In this document: in pieces, positions 1 through 19,941 of the stretch | How positions within the stretch are numbered: position 1 is the first letter of the stretch | Layout: each line of letters opens with the position of its first letter | Assembly (NCBI GenBank): GCA_036245805.1 | Contig: BTRK01000002.1 | Coordinates: 434,001 to 498,000, forward strand | DNA from: Pristionchus mayeri | Taxonomy: Eukaryota > Nematoda > Chromadorea > Rhabditida > Neodiplogasteridae | Direction of reading: 5' to 3' | Length of the DNA stretch: 64,000 nucleotides | Position numbers and translations under genes: made by a program | The notes under the pieces: generated by a model | Databases searched by the model: none | The model's input: only the letters and a program-made list of their open reading frames with translations | What the model was told of the DNA's origin: nothing

Positions 1-365
1 CTGGAAATACGCAGTCTTATCAAGAGGAGTGCACACACTTGCTTGGTCGCTGATGCGTTAGGGGCTGATAAGCGATCTCTACGAAGGGGGCGGCATGTTG
101 GCTCGTTAGGGTAACGGAATACGATAGTAATGGCAAGATCGAAGATGGTCGGAGAAACGTGCGAGTGGAATTGACCCGATACGTGCAAACATTACGATTA
201 TTTCACAATGCGTGTATGGACATTTATGCTAATGTCTGGCTAAGATGCGCTTACTGCAAGTTCCTTGTATCTCCCGCGTCAGCCCCTTCTTTTTAGCGAA
301 GTGCAGCCCAGTGCCCGCAGGCTGCGTGCTAGAGTACAGGGGCCATGCCCACGTATGATTTTAAG

Positions 366-1605
366 AGACACCGAGCTGGTCGTCTCGTTGCTGTTCGCAG
401 CGAAGATGGGAGACTTCGACGCCATTCGAAGGTGAGAAGGAAGGGGATGTCCGGAATACGGTACGTCATCGATGTTATAGTATCTGTGATTCCCGTCAAT
501 TTACTGTAGATCTATCGAAAACTGGCTTTTCAATGGTGAATTGTCTATTAGTCGGGTCCCAACGTAATTTCAGAATGGTAAGCGAGTATTGCTGATTCAG
601 AATGTACCTGAACGGTCTTAATATGGAGATGGTGGACTACGACAACCGCACGGCGATGCACGTGGCTGCTGCCGAGGGACACGCGAACATCGTCAAGTTC
701 CTCGTCACTCAGGCCAAGTGCAACTTCCAGCCGAGAGACAGGTACGAAGAGGTGGACTCTCGAGGTTTGAAAATTGTATTGGAAGTGGGCATGAGTTTAA
801 TGTTTTTCAAAAAAAAACAATGTCCATTTCCATGACATTTAATCACTCTCTTCGGTGAACCTACGGATACGTTAGCTCCAAATGTTATACCATTCATTTA
901 TCGATCGACTTTCCAGATGGGGCCGCACTCCGCTGGACGACGCACGTCACTTCAGACACGACGCAGTCATCGCGTTTCTCGTCCGATGCCACATCAGGTA
1001 TACGGTGGATTGATCGATTGGTTATGGTAGGAGCGCGTTATTGATTTGCACGCTCCCACCGTGAAACATTTGTAGATACACGCGTACGCACACGCACGAG
1101 GGCAGCGAGCTGGAGAATGGGTACTGTAATCGATTGGTTGGCTGATTATTGATTTGTGTTTGCAGTTGCGGTACGACAGAGAACGACGAGGAGAGTGGCC
1201 CGTCGAGTGGGGACGAGCTCACGCCCAATCTGGGCATGATGATCATCAATGAGAGTGACATGGAGGTCACCCACAGTCAGTTTCCTGCCTGTATTTTTCT
1301 TTAAATGCTTTCATTTGTCTCTTAACTATTATTGACTTGTTGTAGAAGGGACGATTAGAAGTGCCTGAGAATACGATTCAAAGTTTCTCTAACAGTCTAG
1401 TTGGTCTAAATAAGTACGAAGTGGAGGAAAGCAGATCACAAACCTTTGTTCAGATGGCTGCACTCCGAATGGGAGCACTCGTAGCAATGGCGGGAGCAAG
1501 AAGGAGACGGACGGGCAGTCCCTCCCTCCCATGGTCAACGGAAGGAAGCTGACGACGTCTCGTGTCACCCTTGATGTCCACCACGAGGAGAGCGAGACTG
1601 CCTGA
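366..1605 (+). CDS. glna: Glutaminase, C-terminal exons (5' part outside window)
   Basis: Glutaminase hydrolyses glutamine to glutamate in mitochondria; only its C-terminal ankyrin-repeat part is here. Visible exons are 366-431 (..LVVSLLFAAKMGDFDAIRR), 601-741 (DYDNRTAMHVAAAEGHANIV...), 917-997 (RWGRTPLDDARHFRHDAVIA) and 1166-about 1260. Boundaries 431/601, 741/917 and 997/1166 keep phase. The segment matches the family end, where the catalytic domain is followed by ankyrin repeats of the type RDYDSRTALHVAAAEGH. The last exon is probably 1455-1605 in a Ser/Lys-rich frame ending at TGA 1603-1605, but the donor of the preceding exon (near 1292) is weak, so the extreme C terminus is uncertain. 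The catalytic domain is not in the window. Nothing coding is seen in 1-360. Confidence 0.85.
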
Positions 1606-2711
1606 GGCCAAACTAGTAGTACGGTAGTCATCCCCTCTGATACAGTATTCCACTGTAGACTTACGGACTAGTTACAGTAATTTCGTTGTGATTATTTCCC
1701 CCGAAGTAGGTATTTATCTGTGGAATCTAAATAGGCATGGTTCGCATGAGGTTGTTCCTTTTCTGTAGATCATTTCAGTTGTTTTATATCCTATTTCTCC
1801 ATAGGCAATCATTTCTCGGTTGTTTCTCCCCTTCCTCGGTGTCTCCACTGATTTCCCTCCTCCCTACCGGTGCTTAGTAAATTTTGCTCGTAAACAGATG
1901 CTCATGTGCTAATAATGCTAAAATCCAGCTTTATTCCCTTTTTGTTCTGTCATCTTCAAAACAACCATTTCATAATGCTTACTGTTTTGTGTTATCTATA
2001 TTCGAGAGAAATTATTCTAAATTTGAAGTACTCAGTTGTGAAGTTTAGTTACGTGTTACGATAAAGTTACTTTCGATACAATTATTAAAAGCCAGACTGA
2101 AAATTATTGGTAAAGGGATCCATAAAAGTCCACTTGGATAATTACTGTTGTACAATTTTTTCCTCACTCACTTCTATTATCTAATCATTTGTTTATTCCT
2201 ATTCAATCTTGAATTAAAATTAATATAATTTGTTGTCAACAATGGCATATGTTGAAGTGTAGTGTACTGTACTAGCAAAGCCTCGTTAGCGTTCTCGTTA
2301 TTTCGTCAGTTCATTTTCCCCTTTCGCTCGACAACTCTTGAATTAACCGTAGGTTATTATGACTTCAGATTCAGCTCGGGAATATTCCCGCTTATATATT
2401 ACTTTCAAATAAGTCTAGCAAGAAGGGGTTATAACGGTCCATCGAGTCGTTTGTTTTTTCCAGTGATTCCCTCGTCATTCTCTTCTTAGATGTCTCTCAA
2501 GTTCTAACTGGATGTTAACGGTCGCCTTGCCTACACTTTCAAGGTTAGAAAATTCTTGTGCTGTTTTGAATAAACTGCATACTAGCAAATGTGCACAACG
2601 TGACACAAAACAACACTCTACGGGTCTAAAATATCAAAAGTACGGTGGATTTGTTCGGGGTGTCCTAAAAGTCGGTTGTGGTCGGTGGTCGGTTGTTGGT
2701 TGGGTACTGAA
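1606..2711 (+). other. 3' UTR / intergenic region downstream of glutaminase
   Basis: AT-rich, no convincing exon. It probably carries the glutaminase 3' UTR (an ATTAAA-type signal near 2085). At 2251-2296 lies a segment beginning GTTGAAGTGTAGTGTACTGT that recurs with changes at 10565-10604. Confidence 0.4.
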
Positions 2712-3266
2712 AGTCGGTTGAAATCCATATTTTAATTAGCTGTTCACAAATCAATAGTTATCATCAACTGCCCTTCCAATGGTGCTCCTTGGATACATCA
2801 GATATCTCCTACGTTTTAATTGAAGGAGTCAGTACACGAAACTCAGACAGTAATCTACGGCAAAAATGTAATCTGTCAGATAAGTCGGTGATGATACCTA
2901 GGCAAATGTCACAGTCGGTTGAGACTAATCATATTTTTAATTTTTTTGTCCACTGTAAAACGGAGCAAAGGGACAAGGGTTACTCATAAAATTCCAACGA
3001 CCCCAGATATGCGACTTACCTAGAAAATGCTGACGGACCTCAAATTATAATCAGTATCAACCGACTGTGATATTTGCTTAAGTATCATCATCGACTTATG
3101 TGACAGATTACATTTTGCCGTAGATTACTGTAAGCTGAGTTTCGTGTACTGACTCATTCAATTCAAACGTAGGAGATGTCTGATGTACTGTAGCACCATT
3201 GGAAGGGCAGTTGATGATAACTATTCATTTATGAACAGCTAATTAAAATATGGATCTCAACCGACA
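2712..3266. mobile_element. Foldback (palindromic) element between glna and iars-2
   Basis: Two arms of about 210-220 bp are inverted copies: 2712-2935 begins AGTCGGTTGAAATCC and 3045-3266 ends GGATCTCAACCGACA. Both sides carry ACTGAA (2706-2711 and 3267-3272), a plausible 6-bp target-site duplication. No transposase reading frame. The superfamily is not assigned. Confidence 0.75.
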
Positions 3267-3467
3267 ACTGAATTTTAGTCTGTTGCAGGTATTCAAGTCT
3301 CTGTCCAGAGTGGGACTGGCTGTAGATAGTACTGCCTGAGCAAGTCATTTTCGAGGTCTCACAATGGTCTTACTCGTGATCAAATGTCACAAGCCATACA
3401 TATTCTCACCACTCTATAGGTGCATAGTACATTTATATAACGGAATTCTGTTGCGTATTTTGGAAAA

Positions 3468-3630
3468 CATTAAGGCTTTGAACGATTAGGCAAGGATTCA
3501 AGAAATTTGATCTCTTACAAAGCGCTGAAAGTACCTGATTTTTGTAAATTTTCCAAAAATCGGGTACTGCGCTTTGTTAGGGATCAAATTACTTGAACCC
3601 TTGCTTAAGTGGCCAAAGCCTTCGTGTTTT
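3468..3630. repeat. Short inverted repeat / hairpin MITE
   Basis: The sequence from AAGGCTTTGAACGATTAGGC (about 3470) is inverted, with mismatches, around 3590-3628, and the central part folds on GATCAAATT/AATTTGATC-type matches. It lies just 5' of the first recognised iars-2 exon. Confidence 0.55.
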
Positions 3631-3802
3631 TCAAAATAAAACAGCCTCCCATTATATCTTGTTGCTGAACAGATGCCGTGTTCAGATGCAATCTCATTCG
3701 GTCTTTCCACCACTCTCGATCACTTTGCGCAGAAGAGAAAGAAAAGGCGAAGAAAACGGTGGGATGAGCAGCATTTGAACCTTTATTTATTCCTTGTTAC
3801 AG

Positions 3803-10045
<6,243 letters not shown>

Positions 10046-10756
10046 ACATATTTGTTGAAACCATCCACTCTTTTGAGCATAACCTTCAGTTAGATCATTT
10101 ATTGTTATAGTAATTATTTGATGAGTTTAGTGCTACCTCAGATGCTGTAGATGTGATGAACTGCAGATTCAGAAGATATGATCCATTGTTGTTTATGTTT
10201 TGTTTGTTTGGATAAATTTTATTTGAGTCTAAGGCCTTCACTGCTTCCCAGTTACAGAACTGTAATGAAATATCTTTGTCGTGGCATATTTACGATTCAA
10301 AAGATGTCTCCTGAATCCAAGATCGGGAAAGAAAGGTGATTGCTGTGCAGATATCTGGACTAGTTATCTGGAGTCTGCCCTTGGACAATAACTGTTACAG
10401 ATACAATGCTTTTCCTCACTGATAGCATCTAATCACATCCAGGAATGATCACCCAATGATAAGGGGAGATCCGTCACACATATTATTTATTAATTCATGT
10501 TCAAGCTTTAATTAGAAATTAATTAATTAGAAAAAGGCAGTTTGTGGTCACCATTTCCATGCACGTTGAAGTGTAGAGTACTGTACAAGCAAATTCTCGT
10601 TAGCGTGTAGTAGCAAATATTTTAACTCTCGTAATATTTTAATATTTGCAAAACATTATTGATTTTTGCGTTTAATAATGTTGTTATTGTTTGTTATGCG
10701 TTACATTTGTTCGATACAGCTTTCGCCAGCATCAATGCCCAACCTTGTTCATTTAG
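10046..10756 (+). promoter_or_regulatory. Intergenic region with probable SL trans-splice acceptor of nsun-1
   Basis: AT-rich 3' UTR of iars-2 followed by the nsun-1 promoter region. The sequence TTGTTCATTTAG ends at 10756, immediately before ATG 10757, so the AUG would be the first codon after a spliced leader. No canonical TATA box was recognised. The segment 10565-10604 repeats the motif seen at 2251-2296. Confidence 0.55.
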
Positions 10757-14476
<3,720 letters not shown>

Positions 14477-14886
14477 GCCGGAGAGCGTTAGTCGTCTCTC
14501 ATTTGATGGTTTACACCCTAGTATGTTTCAAATGATTTCGTATAATATCCATTCACTTTTCCCTTAAAAATTGTTTACCTGAAATTCGTTGTTGTTGGTT
14601 TGTGATAGCTTCTGCTCACAATGACTGTTTTCTTTCACGTTTGCATTATGTTAGTTTTGTTGCGCCTCCTTCTAATTGTTACTGCTGTTCATGGATAAAG
14701 GTTTTTCGGAAATCTGTGACCTAATGAACCATGCCAGCGGGAAAGGATAGGGCATTGATTAGCGTATCGCGGATAGTGCTCACGTGTGAATGGGAGATAC
14801 CGAAGACTGATGAGAAAGAATGAGGGAGTGAATTGATAAGAAAGGGTAGTGACAGGACAAGAAAGAGTCTGTCCACACGAGAAGTA
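14477..14886 (+). other. nsun-1 3' UTR and phospholipase upstream region
   Basis: 410 bp. A GATAAA near 14694 is the only signal-like word found for the upstream gene. No clear splice acceptor is seen directly before the ATG at 14887. No repeat recognised. Confidence 0.4.
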
Positions 14887-17800
14887 ATGCTCTCGAGGTT
14901 ATTGACCCTTGCCGCGCTCCTCACAGGTTTGATATCGATTAGTTATCGTTCATCTAGGATAACCGGTTACAGTATGCCAATCGATAGTCGATCCGAGGTC
15001 GATTCTCGACTCGCTCCCGACGTATAAGAACTACACTGAAATGAGAAAAAAGTATTTCGAGATCATTCGAGGTTAGTTCATGTTGAAATTTTGAGAATTC
15101 GCTTTATCTGAATTGCGTCAAATGTTATCATGGAAAGAAGTGCATGCAAATCCTCTTCAGACTATCCGTATGGAGACCCAGACTACCGTTGTGCATCAAT
15201 GGAACAAACTACAGAAGGTCCTAAGGTTGGATACAGATTCTGCCTATTCCATTGGAACTGTTTATGATACTCAAGTTCGTAGTGAAAGATTATCTTGTTA
15301 GGACGCTCATCACATCCGGCCAAGCGACATTCGAGTAGTTGCTGCGATCGGAGACTCGCTCACGGTATGCGAATATTCCTTCCTTCATTCCTTCATTCAT
15401 TAATTCTTTTTTCATAAGGAATGAGGAGTGCATGAATGAAGGAAGATTTTCACTCATCATTCACTCCTTCATTCCTCATTTTCTTCATTCCTTCACTCCA
15501 TTCTTTCATTCATTCATTCTTACATCCCTTCTTTCCCACATTCATTCTTTCGCTCGTCCAACATTCCCTCTTCCTTCATTCATTCACTCCTCACTCCTTC
15601 ACTCATTTTTTTCTTCATTTCTTCCCTTCTTTCCTACATTCATTCATTCGCTCTTCCTTCATTTATGCACTCGTCATCCCTTATTCTTTCGTTCCTTTAC
15701 TCCTCATACCTTCTTCAATCATTCCTTCTTCCTTCCTTCTTTCCTTCACTCATAATATCTTCATTCCTTCTTCCTTCATTCCTTCCTTCCTTCCCTCCTC
15801 ATTCCTTATTCCTTCATTCCTTCCTTGATTCCCTCCTCATTCCTTCCTTCATTCCCTCCTCATTCCTTCTTCCTTCTTCCCTCATTCCTTCCTTCATTCC
15901 CTCCTCATTCCTTCCTTCATTCCCTCCTCATTCCTTCTTCCTTCTTCCTTCATTCATTCCTTCATTCCCTCCTCATTCCTTCTTCCTTCTTCCCTCATTC
16001 CTTCCTTTATTCCCTCCTCATTCATTCTTCCTTCTTCCTTCATTCCCTCCAAATTCCTTCTTCCTTCTTCCCTCATTCCTTCCTTCATTCCCTCCAAATT
16101 CATTCTTCCTTCTTCCTTCTTCCTTCTTCCTTCTTCCTTCTTCCTTCTTCCTTCTTCCTTCTTCCTTCTTCCTTCTTCCTTCATTCCCTCCAAATTCCTT
16201 CTTCCTTCTTCCTTCATTCCTTCCTTTATTCCCTCCTCATTCGTTCTTCCTTCTTCCTTCATTCCCTCCACATTCCTTCTTCCTTCATTCCCTCCACATT
16301 CCTTCTTCCTTCTTCCTTCATTCCTTCCTTCATTCCTTCCTTCATTCCTTCTTCCTTCATTCCTTCCTTCATTCCCTCCTTATTTCTTCTTCCTTCATTT
16401 CTTCCTTCATTCCCTCCTCATTCCTTCTTCCATCATTCCTTTTGACATTAGAGGTTGTGCAAGAAACGGATCTCGTCATCTCTTCACCAGTTCTATCGCT
16501 CTCACTATCTAGATAGCGATAAGATGATTCGAAAGGATCATAAATCCACTATTGAGTATAGGGCTCCTTCTTCTGAAGGGTGAATGTAGAAAATGGTACA
16601 AATGCAGGCCGGTCGGGATGCGCTCACGGAGGCGACATTCGACATCGGAACAGAGTACAGGTGAACTGATCTGTAAAGAAACACCTGTAGTAACTAAGGC
16701 AAATGAAATTTAGTTTCACTATGCCCATTAGAAAAGCGACCGTGAAAGATGGATTCACATCTTGATGTTTTTAGGGGAATCTCCTTCGACGCTGGCGGAG
16801 ACGAAGTTCTAGCTACGAGAACGACCATTCCCAGTACGTTTCGGGACAAGCCCTGCATGAAACTACTGTATCTGCAATTGTGATTGTGAAAGGAGTTGAA
16901 AATGAAGAATAAGGATTGAAGAAAGTGAACAACAGACGCTATCCCAGACATCGTCGCTCACTTCTCTCCCTCTCTCATTGGCTCTTCACACGGAAAGAGG
17001 AAGGGGAAGATGGTCGTCGATAGAGGAGATCCGTCCACTGACTTCAACGTCGCCGTTTCCGGATCCTTCTCGACCGATCTGATGGATCAGGTTAGTCGTA
17101 ACGTGAAAGGAAATTGATGTTGAGCAGAGAAAATTACAGGTGGTAGAACTCGAGCGAAGACTTCGAGCCTCGAATTTCGTGCGGATGGAGGAGGACTGGA
17201 AGCTGATCACGCTCTTCGTGGGTTCGAACGACCTGTGCAAGTATGGAACGGATAATACGGTAAGCTACAGTAGTACTGACGGTGAATGTGCGAGTGCTAA
17301 TCCCTTTCAGACCGATCTCTCACCCGAGGCCTTCATAGGAAGAGTGAAGGAGACGCTCGATTTCATCAAGGAGAAGATTCCGAGGTCTGTTTGAATCTTA
17401 CTCGATATCACCATGTATTTCCCAGATCATTCGTCAACTTGATGCCGCCCTTCAATGTGTTCGTTCTCAACGACACTCACGAAAGCGCCCCTTTCTGTGA
17501 GCAGTTCCATCAGTGAGTTAGGAGAATCGAAAATAGATACGAGCAATTTGATCTTTGATCCCTTCCAGTATCGCTTGCCCCTCTCTGTTCACCCTCTCAT
17601 CGGAAGAAGGAGCGAGCCTCTTCAATCAGTACTACGAGGGGCTGCTTGACCTACCGCGGCAACTCAATTCGGAAGGGTTTGCTGTCACAGTGAACCGAGC
17701 ACTCAACATGGAGAGGCTACCGCAGATTTGGGTGAGATCTACGGTCCCTAATGAATGATGTCTGTCTATCTACCTATAGTAGACATACCCTCATTGAATC

Positions 17801-18529
17801 TGAAGGATATGCTGTGGATGACGTTGAATTGCAGGGCACTCCTCACTACGCCCTTCTCGCAATTGATTGCTTCCACTTCTCCGGATTCACGCACGACGTC
17901 GCAGCGAAGCTCGTCTGGCAGAACATCCTCAAGCCTGAGGTTGTTTTCTTTTCTTTTTTTTCATCTTTCATTTACTTTAATCGAAACCAAAGAAACCGAA
18001 CCCCGAAAGACAAAGTGCATTCTATAAGAGATATTGATTTCTGACTTTCACAGTATGCTCGTGGAGACGCGAACGATTTTGCCAGTCTCCCTCTGCAATC
18101 TGTGGCGTGTCCATCGGAGGTCAGCTATTCTTGCAGAAGGATGATTCAAGTAACACCATTCAGATGTGCTCCTACCTGCAGAGCAATCTCACCGATTGCG
18201 CGAGTACCAAGCCAGCTACCCGAGTACTGGTCGACTCGGCAATTATTACTGGTGATCTTTGATCTTTCACGTGGTTAATGATTTTTTATTGCTGCAGGAA
18301 AGAACAGCAAGCCTGCGGCAGTGATGGCGGTCTTTGGAGTGCTCATGGGCTGCGCTATCTTCGCAGCAGGAACGGTCGCAACGATTGTGAGATTTAGAAG
18401 AAGGTACGGTAGGAGGATGGAAGGAGCTATCGTGAACTGACAAAAAAAATGTGAACTTGCAGGTACAAACGACGTGTTAACGAGCGAACTCCGCTTCTGA
18501 CAGCACACTACTATGAGTCTGTTTTCTGA
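14887..18529 (+). CDS. Phospholipase B1-like membrane GDSL lipase, 16 exons
   Basis: Family enzymes deacylate phospholipids and lysophospholipids at the cell surface. Exons: 14887-14926, 14973-15071, 15161-15225, 15302-15364, 16608-16660, 16775-16833, 16936-17090, 17140-17259, 17311-17384, 17426-17512, 17569-17731, 17835-17939, 18054-18119, 18164-18251, 18298-18403, 18463-18529; phases close to 469 aa. A signal peptide starts MLSRLLTLAALLTG. Block I is IGDSLT (Ser87 nucleophile) followed across an intron by AGRD, block III is GSND (206-209), and block V is DCFHFS (Asp337, His340). A membrane segment at about 419-443 is followed by a basic stop-transfer (RFRRRYKRR) and a short tail with NERTPLL, a dileucine-like sorting motif, so the catalytic part should be extracellular or luminal. 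Exon 3 was chosen because it gives the Cys-containing stretch before HIRPSDIRVVAAIGDS. Confidence 0.92.
15374..16440 (+). repeat. 1-kb pyrimidine microsatellite (TTCC/TTCATTCC) in phospholipase intron
   Basis: Almost pure C/T on the plus strand with occasional A, built of TTCC, TTCATTCC, CCCTCC and TTCTTCC units with a higher-order period of roughly 30-50 bp (TTCATTCCCTCCTCATTCC). It fills most of the 1243-bp intron 15365-16607. Long open frames across it (up to about 280 codons of Pro/Ser/Phe/His) are artefacts of the missing stop triplets. Confidence 0.95.
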
Positions 18530-18692
18530 AAGAGTATTCGGTAGACCGAATTTGTGTACATAGTACGGGTTCACATCCTGTGTACTTTAATCGATTGTTG
18601 TCTTGTGATAAAAAGTACTGAATTCCCGAGTTATGATGCTACAACATCCTTTTGGTTTGATATTTACCAAATTCCAATATTTCAAATATACG

Positions 18693-18698
18693 AATAAA
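18693..18698 (+). terminator. Polyadenylation signal AATAAA of phospholipase gene
   Basis: AATAAA 164 bp after the stop codon, in an AT-rich 3' UTR. Confidence 0.6.
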
Positions 18699-18994
18699 AA
18701 TCAGTGAGTGATGTAAATCACTACAGTATATAGGACCGGGACCGCAAATTAAATGCAACATTTTTTAGCCACGCCCATTTCACATCGCCGCGCGTTTTTC
18801 GGTTTCTGTTTACCGCATTTTCAGTGTTTTGCAAGTTCAAACAAGACGTATGGTTTAAAATCAAATCTGTATGTTCCTGCTCCACAATTGTGACTCCATG
18901 GCGTTCACAGGCATACGTTCTATACGCTTGCATTGTTCGATCTTACATTCGAACGACTTGTTGAACTTTTCGCGCGTTAAATTGATCGATTGCA

Positions 18995-19001
18995 CTTGCA
19001 G
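18995..19001 (+). promoter_or_regulatory. Probable trans-splice acceptor of lyrm-4 / operon start
   Basis: CTTGCAG ends 21 bases before the ATG at 19023 with no upstream coding exon, so it is either an SL acceptor or the end of a 5' UTR intron. Confidence 0.5.
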
Positions 19002-19022
19002 GTAGATCACGTCCCCTGCCCT

Positions 19023-19777
19023 ATGACGGGCACTATCTCACGTTCCGTGTGGGTAAATCTCTACAAGCAACTGCAACGGGAGGCCGCTAAGGTATAGTCT
19101 ATTTTTGTCTTTTTTCGTCTTGTGGGTTTCAATGCCAGCCTAATTTATCTGTTTCCTCTAAAGAAATATTCTCTTAGTAAATATCGTGACATTTTAGCGT
19201 CCTTTGCTTTGCTACTTTGTGTATGTTGTTTGCGTAAATGAAAATAACGCATATTCGCCGCTCTCATTAGCCTTTCGTATGTCGAAAAGGCTTTATTTAG
19301 CTCGGACAGTACAACCACCGCTCATTTGCCCATCGTCGCATCCGTGACTACTTCGAGGCGAACAAGGGCGTGACTGACCCCGTCCAGCAGCAGAAACTCC
19401 TCAAGGCACGCAGTTATCTGTTTCAAATTTCAACTCTTATTCTACTAGTCACACTAGGTTAATATTTTTTCGTTAGTATCTTGCCCTTTGAAGCCCATTA
19501 GAAAGTAGCTTTCGATATTGATCTAAATATTGTTTTACATATTTTGATTAATATTTTTTTTCTTCAAGGAGGGTCAGGACGCCCTTGCAACGATCAAGAG
19601 GCAAGCGGTTGTTGAGCAGGTGCATGCTAAACTCGTTTTCCCATCCTTTCTCCTTCGCTTTTCATCCCCAGTTTCCCCAAGATTATTTTTCTAAATTGTA
19701 TATTCTTTCAGTTGTATCCTCACCAGAAGTCCTTTGTCGAAGAAACGGTCGAGAGCTCCCAGCAGCGAAAACACTAG
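19023..19777 (+). CDS. lyrm-4: ISD11/LYRM4, Fe-S cluster assembly LYR protein, 4 exons
   Basis: Small mitochondrial partner that stabilises the cysteine desulfurase NFS1 in the Fe-S assembly complex. Exons 19023-19091, 19301-19405, 19569-19619 and 19712-19777 give 96 aa (family about 90). The N terminus has the LYR-type tripeptide as LYK (VNLYKQLQRE). The body YNHRSFAHRRIRDYF...NKGVTDPV and IKRQAVVEQLY line up with vertebrate ISD11 (YNYRTYAVRRIRDAF, IRRQVHIGQLY). The second intron appears to use a GC donor (AAG/GCACGC at 19406) with acceptor TTCAAG at 19568. Without it the frame runs into non-conserved sequence and stops. No canonical poly(A) signal precedes the next gene, 164 bp downstream. 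Confidence 0.9.
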
Positions 19778-19895
19778 AGGTAACTTTGTTTAAATATATT
19801 TTTTACAAATTTAATATATTCCTGGGTTAGAAGTTGATGTTTTTGGAAGCCTATTTCATGCAAAAAAGTATTTTGTATGGCACAAAGAAAGTTTG

Positions 19896-19904
19896 ACTAT
19901 TTCA
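19896..19904 (+). promoter_or_regulatory. Probable SL2-type trans-splice acceptor of mnat-1
   Basis: CTATTTCAG ends at 19904, 37 bases before ATG 19942 and 127 bases after the lyrm-4 stop. This spacing and signal are characteristic of a downstream nematode operon gene. Confidence 0.6.
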
Positions 19905-19941
19905 GAATCCCCAACCACAGTCAGCCAACCAGTCAGCAAGG

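Noticed and set aside
3593..3778. MQSHSVFPPLSITLRRR... as the mitochondrial presequence exon of iars-2
   Set aside because: Composition suits a presequence, but the available donor (GTGGGA) leaves the wrong phase for exon 3803, so I did not include it.
15665..16516. 283-codon Pro/Ser/Phe frame and overlapping frames
   Set aside because: Low-complexity translation of the pyrimidine microsatellite inside a spliced-out intron.
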